The notes: a model not told the origin generated them from the sequence alone. 64,000 bases of DNA from Amphimedon queenslandica (GCF_000090795.2 NW_003546584.1:1485-65484), one strand, 5' to 3'; numbered from the stretch's first letter, positions 22,990 through 33,879 are shown. Numbers and translations: made by a program.

Positions 22990-23780
22990 CAGTACGGCCA
23001 TGGATGGCAATTAGGGCAAGACATCTGGGCAAGACATCAGCCCTGCTGAGCGCTTAAGGGCAGATAGGATATTGTCAGAAGCAACAAATATTTCTAGCTC
23101 TGCCATACCTGTCTTGATCAAGCTGAAGAAAAAACTTGACGAGGTAGATGAGTTTATAGAAGTGATCAGAAAAGTTTCAGAATTGATGCATTTGGGTGTG
23201 GTGCAAGGTTACATGTGTCATACTCTCATTGATCATTTTTTCTAGATTGAAGGTATGCCAAATTTTGAACTCACTTAATCTACTTTTTGTATAGTTTTTG
23301 AAACAAAATCAAACTTTTACACAAATATGAAGATGAAATCTGGACATTTTTTAAGGTAAAGATTGTGCCTCACATCAAAGATTTGCAGATGGAGTCATGA
23401 GTTTGTGCTGCTAACACAGGTGAAAGTCTGAAACAGTCATTTGAAGAAGCCCTGCTTAAAACTGTTACAGGACTTACAGAAAGAGAAGTAAATTAGTGCA
23501 AATTATTTCCTTTACAGTTGATGTCTTTTTTGTGAGTAAAAAATAAGGCTGGCAAACCATATGCATTGTCCATATTAATGCCACATCTCATTCCTCAGCT
23601 CAAGAGAATGAAAGTTCAACATCAACACCTCACTTTAGATATTGTAGCTTCATTGTATTCTGGTTCACCTTCTTGAGCACTGAATCTAAACTTGATGACA
23701 TACCAAAGGGTCTGGCTGGCCGTGCGGCAGATGGAGCAGTTTACTAGAGATGTCTAGAAATTCAGATAGAAGCAATAAGC
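22990..23780 (+). other. Possible 5' exons of the plus-strand PHD gene
   Basis: The plus strand at about 23026-23244 is open and helical: DISPAERLRADRILSEATN then VLIKLKKKLDEVDEFIEVI and VSELMHLGVVQGY. Further open pieces follow at ~23300-23490 (KYEDEIWTFFK before a GTAAAG donor; TGESLKQSFEEALLKTVTGL) and ~23680-23800 (SKLDDIPKGLAGRAADGAVY, stop, then CLEIQIEAISNKILVQLGLG). I do not recognise the family. The pieces lie upstream of the tandem exon-like units at 24065 and in the same orientation, so they may belong to that gene. At least one in-frame stop suggests decay. Confidence 0.35.
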
Positions 23781-24064
23781 AATAAAATTCTTGTACAGCT
23801 AGGCTTAGGTCAGTTAAGCTGCCATTTATTTGCAATAATTATCCAAACAGAACCCAAAGATGCTCACATTCAGAAAGAGTCTGAAAATGAAGGATGTTTG
23901 TACCATTGCATTCTGTTTTTATGTACATGCATAATACATTAATAAATTTTACTATATGTAGCTATGCCCCCTGATAAAGTTGCATTGACTCGAATTATGG
24001 ATATAAGTTAGACATAATTGATACTGTGATTTTTGACATAATATACTACATATTTAATCAAATC

Positions 24065-24735
24065 AGACTGTTGGGTCGAATGGTGAGACTAGTGAATAAG
24101 GTGGTGACAGAGGTGAGAGATTATACATTTATAATAGTTATTACTCTGTTTTGTAATATTATATAGATTTGTTTATAATTAAATCAAATCGTTGTATTGC
24201 TAAAGAAGATAGTTTACTTACAAAGAGGATAGTGACAGCGGTAAGAGAATTTTTTAGAGTGTCATTAGTGTGCTTCCATTGTAGAACAAAGTGTGAAATC
24301 AAGTGGAGATACTGGTACAATGAGCAGTAAGAAATATTGCAGTTAACAGATCATTACTGCACGAACTTTTTAATTAGATCGGAGTGTTGCATCAAACTGT
24401 GATACAGCTGAAGAAGATAGCAATACTGACAATGATACTGAGACACGTAAGAGTTATTGATGCATTCAGTTTCAGTTAGCACACTTCCATTAGAGAACAG
24501 ATTGTAAAATCAAATAGTGACACTGGTAAAATAAACAATGAAAGGTAGCGCAGTTTACAGATCAATATACACACTTTTTGTTATAAATAATACTGTGGAA
24601 GTAAATGGTGAAACTTGTAAAAAGAATGGTAACAGAGGTGAAGAAACAGAATCAATGCTACTAAACACAATCACATTGTATTTTCAGTAGATGCTAGTGT
24701 TGAATCAAATGGTGATACTAATAAAGGAGACTGTA
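24065..24735 (+). repeat. Tandem array of seven exon-like units
   Basis: Seven units of 45-70 bases, each rich in codons for Asn/Asp/Gly/Thr/Ser (variants of V-x-SNGDT-x-K), recur about every 90-125 bases. Most end in a splice-donor-like GTRAG/GTAAG, near 24115, 24240, 24327, 24447, 24546, 24639 and 24730, and are separated by AT-rich intron-like DNA. A further weak unit lies near 24800. The pattern suggests serial duplication of a small exon with its flanking intron. Two units contain stops in the expected frame, so the array is probably decayed. Confidence 0.5.
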
Positions 24736-24916
24736 AGTGATTTAAATTAATACTGGCTTATGAGTTTAATTATATTTTTCTTAAATATAATCAGATTTGA
24801 ATATAGAATTAACTAGCGATAAGTGTAATGACAAATGTTAGACAACATTAATAGTTTAATGATTATGTATAGTACATACCGTGCTGTATCTGGTTTGGCA
24901 AAAAGGAACGCGATAG

Positions 24917-25119
24917 TGTAACTGGCTATGATTGATTAGTGTTGTCAAAAGTAATCTCCTATTCAAATAAACAAACAGAAGAATGGAATACAGGAATAAT
25001 CATGAAAAAGTTGCGTGACAACAACACCACCCACCAAATTATAATACATTACTAATTACATGATAAATAGTCATAATTATAATAACAATGATACTAATCA
25101 TGATAATAACATTATTACA
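24917..25119 (-). repeat. Gypsy 3' LTR
   Basis: Direct copy of 29705-29906 with scattered substitutions and a small indel near AAATAAACAAACAG. The TG...CA termini are kept. In the element's own orientation this is the downstream LTR; the internal sequence next to it offers only a weak polypurine tract (AAGGCAGGAATGA). Confidence 0.9.
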
Positions 25120-25289
25120 TCATTCCTGCCTTAGTCTGTTAAACATCATATACAGATAGTTTGCTAAATAGTTTTTTAAAAATAGTGTTAATGCAAATTA
25201 ATGAGTAACTTACATTCCGTACCAATCTGGTAAGTTCCGTCTCCATTGGTGTCGACCCTGTGCTAGTGAAGTACCTATGTTCCTTTATC

Positions 25290-26439
25290 CTAGATTTCCA
25301 CGTCCTCTTCATCCAGTCTGACATAACCGCTTGATTCTTCTGTTACTGTCATAGTATTGGTAGGTGTGGATTGACCCTGAACACCCTCTGCCTCATAGAA
25401 AACACCTTTATAAGGCTTCAGCCTGTTAATACGCACATCTAAATTCTTCCTTCCTCCTACTAGCTCAATCCTCACATTATAGCGACTGATACTATCGATG
25501 ATGGTATATGGACCTGTCCATGGTGAGCACAACTTGCATTTCAGACCCTATTTAACAGCAGGTGTATGAAGATATACCAGTTCCCCTATTCTTAAGTGGA
25601 AGTCATGTGTTTTTTAATCATACTGCATCTTCTGCTTTACATGGGCTTGAGTACTTGATTCCCGTACCTGGCAAAGAGTATGAAGGACTTATTTAAGGTC
25701 TGTTATATAATGAGGGTACGAGTCATGTTCATTCTCAGCTGGTCCTTGTAAAATTGTATCCACAGGCAAGTTTGGGAGCGGCCAAAAAGAATGTGAAATG
25801 GAGTGACACCAGTGCTTTCATAAATAGCAGTGCGATGAGCTGTTAGGAGTATTGGAAGGTGACTATCCCAATCCGTCTGATTCTCTGCTACTACCTAAGA
25901 TAGCATAGTTTTGAGGGTTCTGTCAAATCTCTCAACCTGACTGTTTCCTTGTGGGTAGTAAGCTGTCGTCCTAGTACAGTTGATACCCAATATATTACAC
26001 ATGTGGGTGATAAAAGAGCTAGTGAAGGTAGCTCCTTGATCAATATGCAGTACTGTTGGAACACCATAACACAGACTGTTTTCTTTACAATAACATAAGC
26101 CAAGGTCTCAGAATCTGTAGCCTTAAGTGGATACACCTTTACTGACTTAGTGAAGAGGTCTGTTACTACCAAGATATACTTGTGGCCTATAATCGTTGTG
26201 GGTAATGGACCTGTAATTTCCCATTAGACTTTCTGAAAAGGATAATTAGCCCTTATGGTACCTAGTGGTGCTCGGGGATTGTGACAGAGGGGATTTCGTT
26301 GTTGACATGGCTCACACTGCTGCACCCACTGCTCGACATCTTGCTCATATCCTGGGCAATAAAGTCTTTCCTTGACTTTGCCCAACGTCTTAGCCACACC
26401 CAAATGCCCACTTGAGTCATGGAGATGTTGCTTTGCCAT
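25290..26439 (-). pseudogene. Gypsy integrase
   Basis: The zinc-binding HHCC module is present at 26439-26300 (HDSSGHLGVAKTL ... CEPCQQRN). The core start is at 26172 (VVTDLFTKSVKVYPLKA, the family's first catalytic-aspartate region), but the rest of the core is frameshifted. The C-terminal module at 25532-25290 contains WTGPYTIIDSISRYNVRI and INRLKPYKG. Role when intact: insertion of element cDNA into the host genome. Several frame breaks make it non-functional. Confidence 0.85.
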
Positions 26440-26453
26440 AGTAGTAGGTATGA

Positions 26454-27057
26454 CTACATGAATAATTTCAGAACCATTTCATGGTTGATATCGACAACAA
26501 AGCATGCCATCTCTAAGTTACAACTGTTAGCTTGCCGTGCCAAAACCACTGGTTCAGTGAATGGCTGCCCTGTTTCTAAGGCATCGTAGACTAGTGACAA
26601 AACTGGATCCTGCTGCTGAGCGGCTCGAACATGACTAGATTCCATTGCTAATACAGTTGCAACACTCTCTTGTGAAATTTGGGACAATACATCGGCATTT
26701 TTATTGAGTTTGCCTGGCCAATAACTAAAGTGAAAACAAAACTGCTGCTGGAACAAAAGCCATCTAGCTATTTGACCTCCAGTATCCTTAAGATTCTTAA
26801 GAGATGTGAGTGAATTTGATCTGTGGGCAATGTGAAAGTAAGACCATACAAATAAATTGTTTAACATCTGAGACAACAGCTAGAGCTTCCCGCTCCAAGG
26901 TGGAGTAATAACGTTCAGCTTTCTGCAACTGTCGACTCCAGTAGGCAATGGAATGTTCTTGCCCGTTTACAATTTGACTCAAAGCAGCGCCAATGGCTCC
27001 ATTGGAAGCGTCTGTGGAGATAAAAAATGGTAAGTCGAAGGATGGCAATATTAACAC
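26454..27057 (-). pseudogene. Gypsy RNase H
   Basis: 27057-26870 carries FDLPFFISTDASNGAIGAAL and IAYWSRQLQKAERYYSTLER, the RNase H fold with the TDAS aspartate and the ERE-type glutamate. A frame change follows, then RWLLFQQQFCFHFSYWPGK and NKNADVLSQ; the family has ADALSR here. It sits between the reverse transcriptase and integrase. Confidence 0.85.
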
Positions 27058-27068
27058 AGGTCGAGAAA

Positions 27069-28409
27069 CTAATGCTTGTTTAAAGTGTCAAATGCTTTCT
27101 GACAAGCATCTGTCCAGTAGAATGATTTAGGTGCCTTTTTAGTTATTTGATACAAGGGGTGAGCATTAAGGGCAAAATCTTGAATAAAACGCCTATAATA
27201 ATTGGACAACCCTAAAAATTGCTGAACATTTTTAGTATTATCAGGCACCGGGTATGAACTTATGCATGCTAGCTTATCTGGGTCAGGCTTGATTCCATGA
27301 GATCCAACTGCATGACCCAAATATTTGACTTCACATTTACAAAAATGACACTTTGCTAATTTTAATGTTAATCCAGCACCCAAAAGGCGGAAGAACACAT
27401 TCTCCATACAGAACAAATGATCCTAAAAAGTCTTACTAAAAACAGTGACGTCCTTAATGTACACCAAACATTGCTCCATGGTGAATTTGGCCAACAAATA
27501 TTACATCAGCCGTTGAAGGGTGGCTGGGGCATTTGTAAGGCCAAACGGCATCACATTAAACTCAAACAGACCCATAGGGGTTGAAAAAGCTGTCTTTTCC
27601 GTAGCAGAATTCTGTAAATAACCTGCCAGTAGCCTGAGGCCATGTCAAGAGTACTAAAGTACTTGGCACCACTAAGTGTGTCCAAAGTTTCTATTTTTGG
27701 GAGTGGAAATGCATCTTTGTGTGGGTCACGGCATTGACTTGGCGAAAGTCAATGCAAAAACGATAGTTACCATCTTTTTATGAATTAGGACCACTGGTGA
27801 TGACCATGGGCTGGCACTATGGCGGATTATACCAGAATTTAACTTGTTTTGAACTTCTTGAATCACAATGGGCTGAGTTGCGACAGGAAAACGGCGAAAT
27901 TTTTGGCATATATGATGGCCTTTTGTGATAATATTATGCTTACCCAAGGATGCTCGACCGAATGGTTCATAAACAGGGAACATAGAATCATACTTCTCTA
28001 GTAATACTAATAATTGTTCCCTCTCCATAAGGGTAAGCTCATGATCACCCACATCTACCCTCGAAAATTTTCTGGTAGGGGAACATGTGCTCCTACATGT
28101 AGGGGCATGTCTTCGGGTATCCACAACATAAATATCAGAAATCGGGTAAAAATTTGCTAATTTTGTACATTGATGTAGTGTGATTGATTGTTGAGGCCCA
28201 TTAAAAATTTGCAATGAGAGCAAACCCTGGTCATTGGCTTCATACAAGGATCTAGCACAAACAATATGACTAGGGATTGCTGTGGAAGGGATTGGCTTTA
28301 CCAAACCCTCTCCCAGCTGTTGCTGAGCATTGGCATCACTGCTACTACCTTGCAATAAGGCTGAGATACAATAGATATGAGGCCCTCTAAAACCATGTTT
28401 TGGGCACAA
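27069..28409 (-). pseudogene. Gypsy reverse transcriptase with mutated active site
   Basis: 28409-27726 holds the linker and the start of the domain (LNSGIIRHSASPWSSPVVLIHKK). After frame changes come [23 protein letters not shown] and [14 protein letters not shown]. The YxDD box reads VYIKDVTVFSK at about 27460, with lysine in place of the first catalytic aspartate. The thumb/connection follows in frame at 27416-27069 (KLAKCHFCKCEVKYLGH, QFLGLSNYYRRFI). An in-frame stop follows shortly after the YIKD box. The enzyme is dead by catalytic-residue loss as well as by frame breaks. Confidence 0.9.
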
Positions 28410-28810
28410 TCACTGAAAACTGATTAGTAAGAGGCACATTACTATTTCTACTAGACAATGATACAGTAGACTGATGTGGTGCCAAACCCAGCTGTAATAC
28501 GTTGTTGGAACAGTCCAGAGTTGCCCCATGCTGACACAAAAATCTGCACCCAGAATACAGTCTATTGTGAGATCCATAACTACCAAAAATTCATTCATAG
28601 TTTTAAAACTACCAAGTGAGATAGGTAGTTTTATGGGACCACTCATCTCTAAAGGTGTACCACTCGCATTTGTAGCTAAAGTTGATAAAGGGGAAATTAG
28701 GCTCTGATAGCCCCTGTCACATACAATATCATGCTTAATAAGGGATAATGTAGCCCCAGAATCTATTAGGCACTGTACTGGTTTGTATCGATTAACACAT
28801 TAGTATGAAA
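28410..28810 (-). pseudogene. Gypsy retropepsin
   Basis: The minus strand reads PVQCLIDSGATLSLI, with the DSGA catalytic triplet plus threonine of aspartic proteases. It continues through KLPISLGSFKTMNEFLVV to DCILGADF, the conserved C-terminal ILGxDF motif. The catalytic core is intact; the frame is lost after it, before the reverse transcriptase. When active it would cleave the Gag-Pol polyprotein. Confidence 0.85.
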
Positions 28811-28869
28811 ACATGTCTTAATGTGATTTGTGCATGTGCAAATGTGTGGCTCACTGTGTAAATGGGGGA

Positions 28870-29660
28870 GAATATAATTTTCCAGCAGCTGTCCCCCGAT
28901 TGGGGTAGATCCTTGGAGTTTAAATGAGGGCAATCTCTTCTAAAGTGACTTTCCCCACAATGCCAGTAGCATTGATCACGTCTCCTTGGTTCTTCCCTGA
29001 ATTTGACATTTTTTTGCTGTTGGTAACGGCTAGAACCCAGGTAACGATTGCCTTAATATTTATGTGATTGGTCTATATCATGCTGCAGTTCTCTATTTGG
29101 GCTGCCACTGCTTCCACTAACTTCTGTACCTCTACCTTCTTTTCCTTATCTACTTGGTAGACGGGCTTTACCTCTGGATTACCGAGCCCCAAGACTTGAT
29201 CCACATTTTGAGCTTGTACCACTGCTTCCTCTAGGCTGCCTGGATAGCTTGCAAGTAGCACCTGTCTAGAGACATCTGGCCGTAAATCACTCAAAACTTT
29301 GCAAGTAGAACTTGTGATTTAGTACATTCCCCTGGAAGTGCTTCCATGAACAACCTTTTCAAATCAGTGAGGTAACAATTAACTCTCTCCCCTTAGGCTT
29401 GTTTACGAGACTGAAACAGCTTACTAGCTGTAGCGGCGTCTCTTGTAAGGCCTGCTCTGGCCGCCAGATTAGTCTTGAGAGTTCCCAAAGAATCCCTCTC
29501 ATCTGCAGACAAGGAAATATAATCATCTGGTAGTCAACCTTTTAACAGTGTAGGTATAATTTTCAACTGTTTTGTCTCATCCCATTCCTTGGCAGCTGCT
29601 ACAAACTGGAACTGTGTCCACGAGCGCTCCAAATTTTCTTGGCTTTCTGATAATATCTAA
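28870..29660 (-). pseudogene. Gypsy gag with an atypical zinc knuckle
   Basis: 29294-29073 gives MSDLRPDVSRQVLLASYPGSL and AVVQAQNVDQVLGL, a capsid C-terminal region. Near 28970-28925 lies a single nucleocapsid-type knuckle reading CYWHCGESHFRRDCP. The spacing is C-x3-C-x3-H-x4-C instead of the canonical C-x2-C-x4-H-x4-C. The region upstream to about 29660 contains further gag-like but broken frames. Confidence 0.7.
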
Positions 29661-29683
29661 GGCAAAGGAATATCTACACGATT

Positions 29684-29702
29684 GATCCCACATCTGACAC
29701 CA
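29684..29702 (-). promoter_or_regulatory. Gypsy tRNA primer-binding site
   Basis: On the minus strand the sequence two bases inside the 5' LTR is TGGTGTCAGATGTGGGAT. The TGG start is the complement of a tRNA CCA end, and this is the expected place for a minus-strand primer site. Which tRNA it matches was not determined. Confidence 0.6.
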
Positions 29703-29704
29703 GT

Positions 29705-29906
29705 TGTAAATGGCTAAGATTGACTAGTGTTCTCAAAAGTAATCTCTTATTCAAATAAACAGAATAATGGAATACAGGAATAATCATGGAAAAGATGCGT
29801 GACAACAAGCACCACACACAAAATTATAATACATTGGTAATTACATGATACATACAGTCATAATTATAATAACAATGATACTAATCATAATAATAACATT
29901 ATGACA
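29705..29906 (-). repeat. Gypsy 5' LTR
   Basis: Upstream LTR in the element's orientation, TG...CA, the pair of 24917-25119. It would contain the element promoter; no distinct TATA box was chosen because the whole LTR is AT-rich. Confidence 0.9.
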
Positions 29907-30008
29907 ATGGTACTAATAATGGCAGAAAGAAGAATATGCATGTACAATCAGGTTAAAATTATGAGTTATGATATACATTAAAAATTTATTGTGTATTATT
30001 TAAAATAG

Positions 30009-30295
30009 GATTACTGTGCCGAAGAAAACTGTCACACCAGTAAAAGGAAATAATGATGGTACATGTTAGTCTATATAAATTGAAATTGATGAGTATTGCA
30101 TTTACCTCTCAAAATAAAGATTCACAACCTGAAAATGGTACAAGAATCCACAAGACATTTTCCCAGATGTGTAACAAGAAATTTTATTAAAAGAATGGAA
30201 ATACTATGGTTGTCTGTGATAGCTGTACTAGATGGTATCATCGAAAATGTGCTGATGCCACATTTGTTGACATCTGGCAATGTCCTAAGTGTTAA
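30009..30295 (+). pseudogene. Last exons of a PHD-finger gene, decayed
   Basis: Two plus-strand exons join in phase 1: 30009-30058 (ITVPKKTVTPVKGNND) and 30120-30295. The second carries a PHD zinc finger: FSQMCNKKFY, an in-frame TAA, then MVVCDSCTRWYHRKC and DIWQCPKC directly before the stop at 30293-30295. The second half matches the PHD spacing exactly (C-x2-C-x4-H-x2-C, then W-x-C-x2-C). In the first half the expected first cysteine appears as serine (S-Q-M-C), and the TAA at 30188-30190 interrupts the finger. PHD fingers usually read histone-tail methylation. The gene is probably a pseudogene unless the TAA is avoided by splicing at the AAAAG just before the NGNTMVV segment. The upstream part may be the exon-like array at 24065-24735. 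Confidence 0.65.
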
Positions 30296-30599
30296 ATAAT
30301 AAAAAGTAAAATCAATGAATTAAACATAAGTTAATAGGCAACTTATTCGTTTGATTTTTGTTTTGTTACTTATTATTAGAAATTATAATTACTTTATTGA
30401 TTTCTAGTGCAAAATAATAGCACTGAAAATTTTGCTTTTCTCATCATAAGCATAAGAATTTCTTTTATTATTAGTAAAACGCATCTCCATCATTTTTACA
30501 AAGGAAAATGGTTGCCCTGTTCTTCATTAACTCTTGTCACTTGGAAGTGACCTAATTCACAATGTGAGAATACACAAGGAAGACCTACGTGTTGCTACG

Positions 30600-30860
30600 A
30601 AATGCACAGTAGCAGTATTGTGGCACTGCTTCTTGTTACATTGTTACACTATTGTACTGTTGCACTGGTGCTTGTGGCATTGTTGCACTGTTGCATTGCT
30701 GCAGCAGCACATTATCTATTGCAACACATGCAGCACCAATTGAAACAAACTCACCTACATCTAATATGTTGCACTGAACAACTGTAACACAATTGTATCT
30801 AGTTGCATTGCTGCATTTATTACAACAGTTGCAACAGTTGCATAATGGTATAACTATGTT
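30600..30860. repeat. TTGCAC/TTGTTG-rich low-complexity tract
   Basis: Hexamer-like variants of TTGCAC, TTGTTAC and GTTGCA repeat on one strand and their complements (CAACAGTTGCAACAGTTGCA) appear at the right, giving a partly self-complementary tract. Open frames here on both strands are repeat artefacts. Confidence 0.65.
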
Positions 30861-30975
30861 TCCTATACCTAAATCTCTATGCATATGTGCCTGAAAATGA
30901 TTAATATAATACTTGTATTATTACAGCACTAACTCACTTAAATTACTCTTTTACCTCATTGCTTCTTAGCACTTA

Positions 30976-31930
30976 TTATATAATCAGTCCACTTATCTCT
31001 TCACAAGTGGCACACAAGTCTGACATAGGCTCCATTTTTTTAATGTAAGGCAGGTAGCATTGCCACAACATGTAGAATGTTACTTCAGCACATGCTTTGA
31101 CATGAAGCCATTCACATGATTCCGAATATTCTAAGTATACCTGCCTTTTAGATGTACTGCATCGTAGGAACTTCTTATCACCATAACATTTTATTCCTGG
31201 TATTCTTCCTGGAAGATTGACTTTATGTACTTCAGCATAATTTCTGATGAGTAGAAAAACCCTGAGAATGTCATCATAAGTCAAAGCATGGTTTGGTGTT
31301 GTGCCAGCATTTCTGTAAACGCTAAAAGTCTTATTTCTTGCTATGAATCCTAGTTTTCATGATTTCCTCAAACCTGCTTTTGAGGAAATGCATGTAGCTT
31401 TACAAATGTAACTCTACATGTTTAGTTCAAAAATATAATCAATTTTGTGTTGTGTCACTCATAGTCACAAACCTCATAACCTTATTGCATGAATGTATCA
31501 ATTTGCTTCTTTCTGTCTCCTGTGGTTGGCAGTTGACTATGCACCCATGATAGATGTTTCTGCCATTTCACTCATATTAGCAATGGCTTTGCCATGGCTG
31601 GTATGTCACTTCTATATGTTTTTATGCAAGAGTAATGGAACAGTGCACAGCAATTACCTGCATAAGCAACCACATCCGTGTTCAAAGAACTTTCATAACT
31701 CCTCTTCCTACTGTAGATCTTCCTTATGTCATCACAGGACAAAGTAATTGAATTTGCTGGAGCATTAGGCATTACTAATTCAATCAAAATCTGCTACTTG
31801 TAGCCTCTCAGCCACTTCAGGATCAAAAAGTAATAGATTATTATCATCATCAGAATATTCTTTTTCTTCCTCTTCTTCTGCATGTTTTACTTCACATTCT
31901 GTCTCTATCAATTGTGACCATAATTGACAA
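30976..31930 (-). pseudogene. N-terminal half of a DNCxGQNK-family transposase-like gene
   Basis: An exon-like stretch starting after a TTTACAG acceptor at about 31320 reads PNHALTYDDILRVFLLIRNY, AEVHKVNLPGRIPG and QVYLEYSESCEW, then PYIKKMEPMSDLCATCEEIS, ending at 30976. LPGRxPG and PMxDLCxxC are the signature I recall for the N-terminal half of the family whose C-terminal half lies at 22640-21690. An upstream piece (31930-31650) is acidic (AEEEEEKEY, NNLLLFDPEVAERLQ), then RKIYSRKRSYE, and ends at a CAG|GTAATT donor. One in-frame stop after VADFD shows decay. The Cys pairs suggest zinc binding. Confidence 0.6.
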
Positions 31931-32141
31931 AAGGTACCTTATGGCGGATTTTAAAATTCATCAATATATTGAAAAATATTAACCTGTGAGTGCTCTGTTA
32001 GACAATTACTGTTTGTAGAAGTTACATAATAACTTTTTGGGGTAATTTCATGACAAATGAATCTCAGGAAGTTGGATTTTTATTGCTTCAAAGACAAATT
32101 TTACTACCCACCATAAGGTACCTTTTGTCAATTATGGTCAC
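31914..32141. mobile_element. MITE, GTGACCATAATTGAC family, copy 1
   Basis: A 228-bp element with ends GTGACCATAATTGACAAAAG and its complement, flanked by AATT on both sides (31910-31913, 32142-32145). The terminal repeat continues to GTACCTTATGG. The interior has no coding capacity and matches copies 2 and 3 in blocks such as GAGTGCTCTGTTAGACAA. Confidence 0.9.
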
Positions 32142-32512
32142 AATTAACAAATACACTATATCTTAGTTTAATATAATAATAATGTGCATTATACTGAATG
32201 TTATTGTTGTAATAGCTAACCGTTGTTCCCAGTTAGTATGTAGGCAGACAGTTTTATGAATAAGTTTACCACTAATTTTATCACAAAAGTTGTCCACAAA
32301 AACTAAAGCAAACATAGTCGCTGTCTTGAGGACCTATTTCTTTATTGAACAAACGAGTAATGTCTTTCTTTGTAGCCATAGTTTTAAAAATATTCTTTAT
32401 CTTTGATATACTTTAAATGATTTAGTCATTCCGCCAATTGTAGCTAACATGATTTTTATATCTTGTGTGATGTCATAATGGCGGTCTACAATGTCAGCCT
32501 GCTGTGATGGAT

Positions 32513-33575
32513 ATAAACCCATTTCACCAAAATGTGTGAAGGAATTTTTAAAAGCAATAAATAAATGATAGAGCTAGTCCTCCAGTTTAAACCACACCAT
32601 CTGGTGGGATAGATCGTGTAGAAGTGTATGCAGTAGATTATTTTGAGACTGAGAACTTGAAATGAGCAAATGTTAGAAGAATTGAGACTGAGATAGTAAA
32701 GAAGAGGTACCTCTATGCTTAATTAAGATTAAAAAGACTACCCATAATGAGAAAAGAAGGAATAATAGAGTAATCTGTCTCGCGTAGCCAGATTCACCCC
32801 CCTTTTGACAATTTACACACGTCCATATTGTCAAAAAGGGGATGGTCTGGTTACGCAAGTCTGAGTTTACTTCATGCTTTGTGTTTTCATCATATGCGTA
32901 GTCTTTTTTATCTAAATTAAGCAAATGGAATTGGTAGAGGTACCTCTTCCTAGCTATCAGAGTTTGTATTCTTAAAATGTGACGCAATTTGAGAAAACCA
33001 GGCTATATGCTCCAAAATTGAAAATTGAGATTTATTGCTTTTCTTAATTAAGCACAGTTTTTTCTTCCTTTTGGTCTTGGTTCCATGTCATTTGACACAT
33101 ATAGTGCTGAGTTATGATTATTTATGTAAAAAGAAGTGTAAACGGATGCAATTGAGTTACAGCCATTTTTATCATTATATCTTGCATTATTTACATGGTG
33201 CACAACAAAAGGAAAGGTCAGTAAATTACATCTTTTAACTTATTTATGGGCAAACTTGGTATTAAATGAAAGGAAATTTTTTAAAGAATACATTGATATA
33301 ATCTCATTTTTGATAAGATGCCACTGTCACAACTTTGAGAAGCCATATCTCTAATTGATAATTCCCCGCAGATAGCCTGGTTTACTCATATTGGGTCACA
33401 AATGCTTCCTCATTTCGCGTTTTCAGTTTCACAAAGTATTCTAGAGCATACACTTTTACAAGATCTATTCCACCAGAGGGTGTGCTTTACACTTCAGGTC
33501 TAGCTATCAATTAATTATTGCTTACAAAAATTCCTTCACACCTTTCGGTGAAAAGGGTCTTTTGAGTTCTGTGTA
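32513..33575. repeat. Inverted-repeat pair interrupted by a nested small element
   Basis: 32513-32690 plus 32961-33025 is an inverted, diverged copy of about 33350-33575 (shared blocks include GTGTGAAGGAATTTTT and AACCAGGCTAT). The left copy is split by a roughly 270-bp insertion (32691-32960). That insertion has its own inverted ends (AAGAAGAGGTACCTCTA / TAGAGGTACCTCTTC) and a central hairpin at 32780-32858 (CCCCTTTTGACAAT / ATTGTCAAAAAGGGG). Confidence 0.65.
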
Positions 33576-33879
33576 CAGTTTTGGGAGGATCAAAGCTTGC
33601 TTAATTTTTAAGGAAAGATGGACACTTCTGGACTAGCTTGAGCTGTCCTAAATATAGATGTGGCCTTTTTTCACAGGATTAAATTTAAATTACATTTAAA
33701 ACATCCTACATGTAGATCTGTGCATGAATACTTTTTCATTATTCAAAACAGTCAGTTATAAGTGTCTGCTTAGCTGCTGCAGCAGCAGAAAGTGATACTA
33801 CAGAATTTATTGAAGCACAACATTTTATAGCTTCAAAAGTATGGCCTTTATTTTCCAAAATTGCAGAAACACTTAACCT

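Larger units (their letters stand above)
24917..29906 (-). mobile_element. Full-length Ty3/Gypsy retrotransposon, inactive
   Basis: A 4,990-bp element bounded by direct LTRs of 203 and 202 bp (24917-25119 and 29705-29906), both starting TG and ending CA. Reading on the minus strand, the order is gag (zinc knuckle), retropepsin, reverse transcriptase, RNase H, integrase, which is the Ty3/Gypsy order. A primer-binding site starting TGGTGTCAGA lies two bases inside the upstream LTR. The RT catalytic box is altered (YIKD), and frames are broken in most domains. I judge the LTRs about nine-tenths identical by eye, so the insertion is not recent. No 5-bp target duplication is evident (GATAG versus ATGGT). 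It separates the exon-like array at 24.1-24.7 kb from the PHD exons at 30.0-30.3 kb. Confidence 0.9.

Noticed and set aside
24912-29911. A target-site duplication for the Gypsy element
   Set aside because: The five bases flanking the LTRs (GATAG and ATGGT) do not match, so none is claimed; decay or recombination may explain this.
30534-30884. Open frames on both strands with Cys/Leu/His repeats
   Set aside because: By-product of the TTGCAC-type low-complexity tract.
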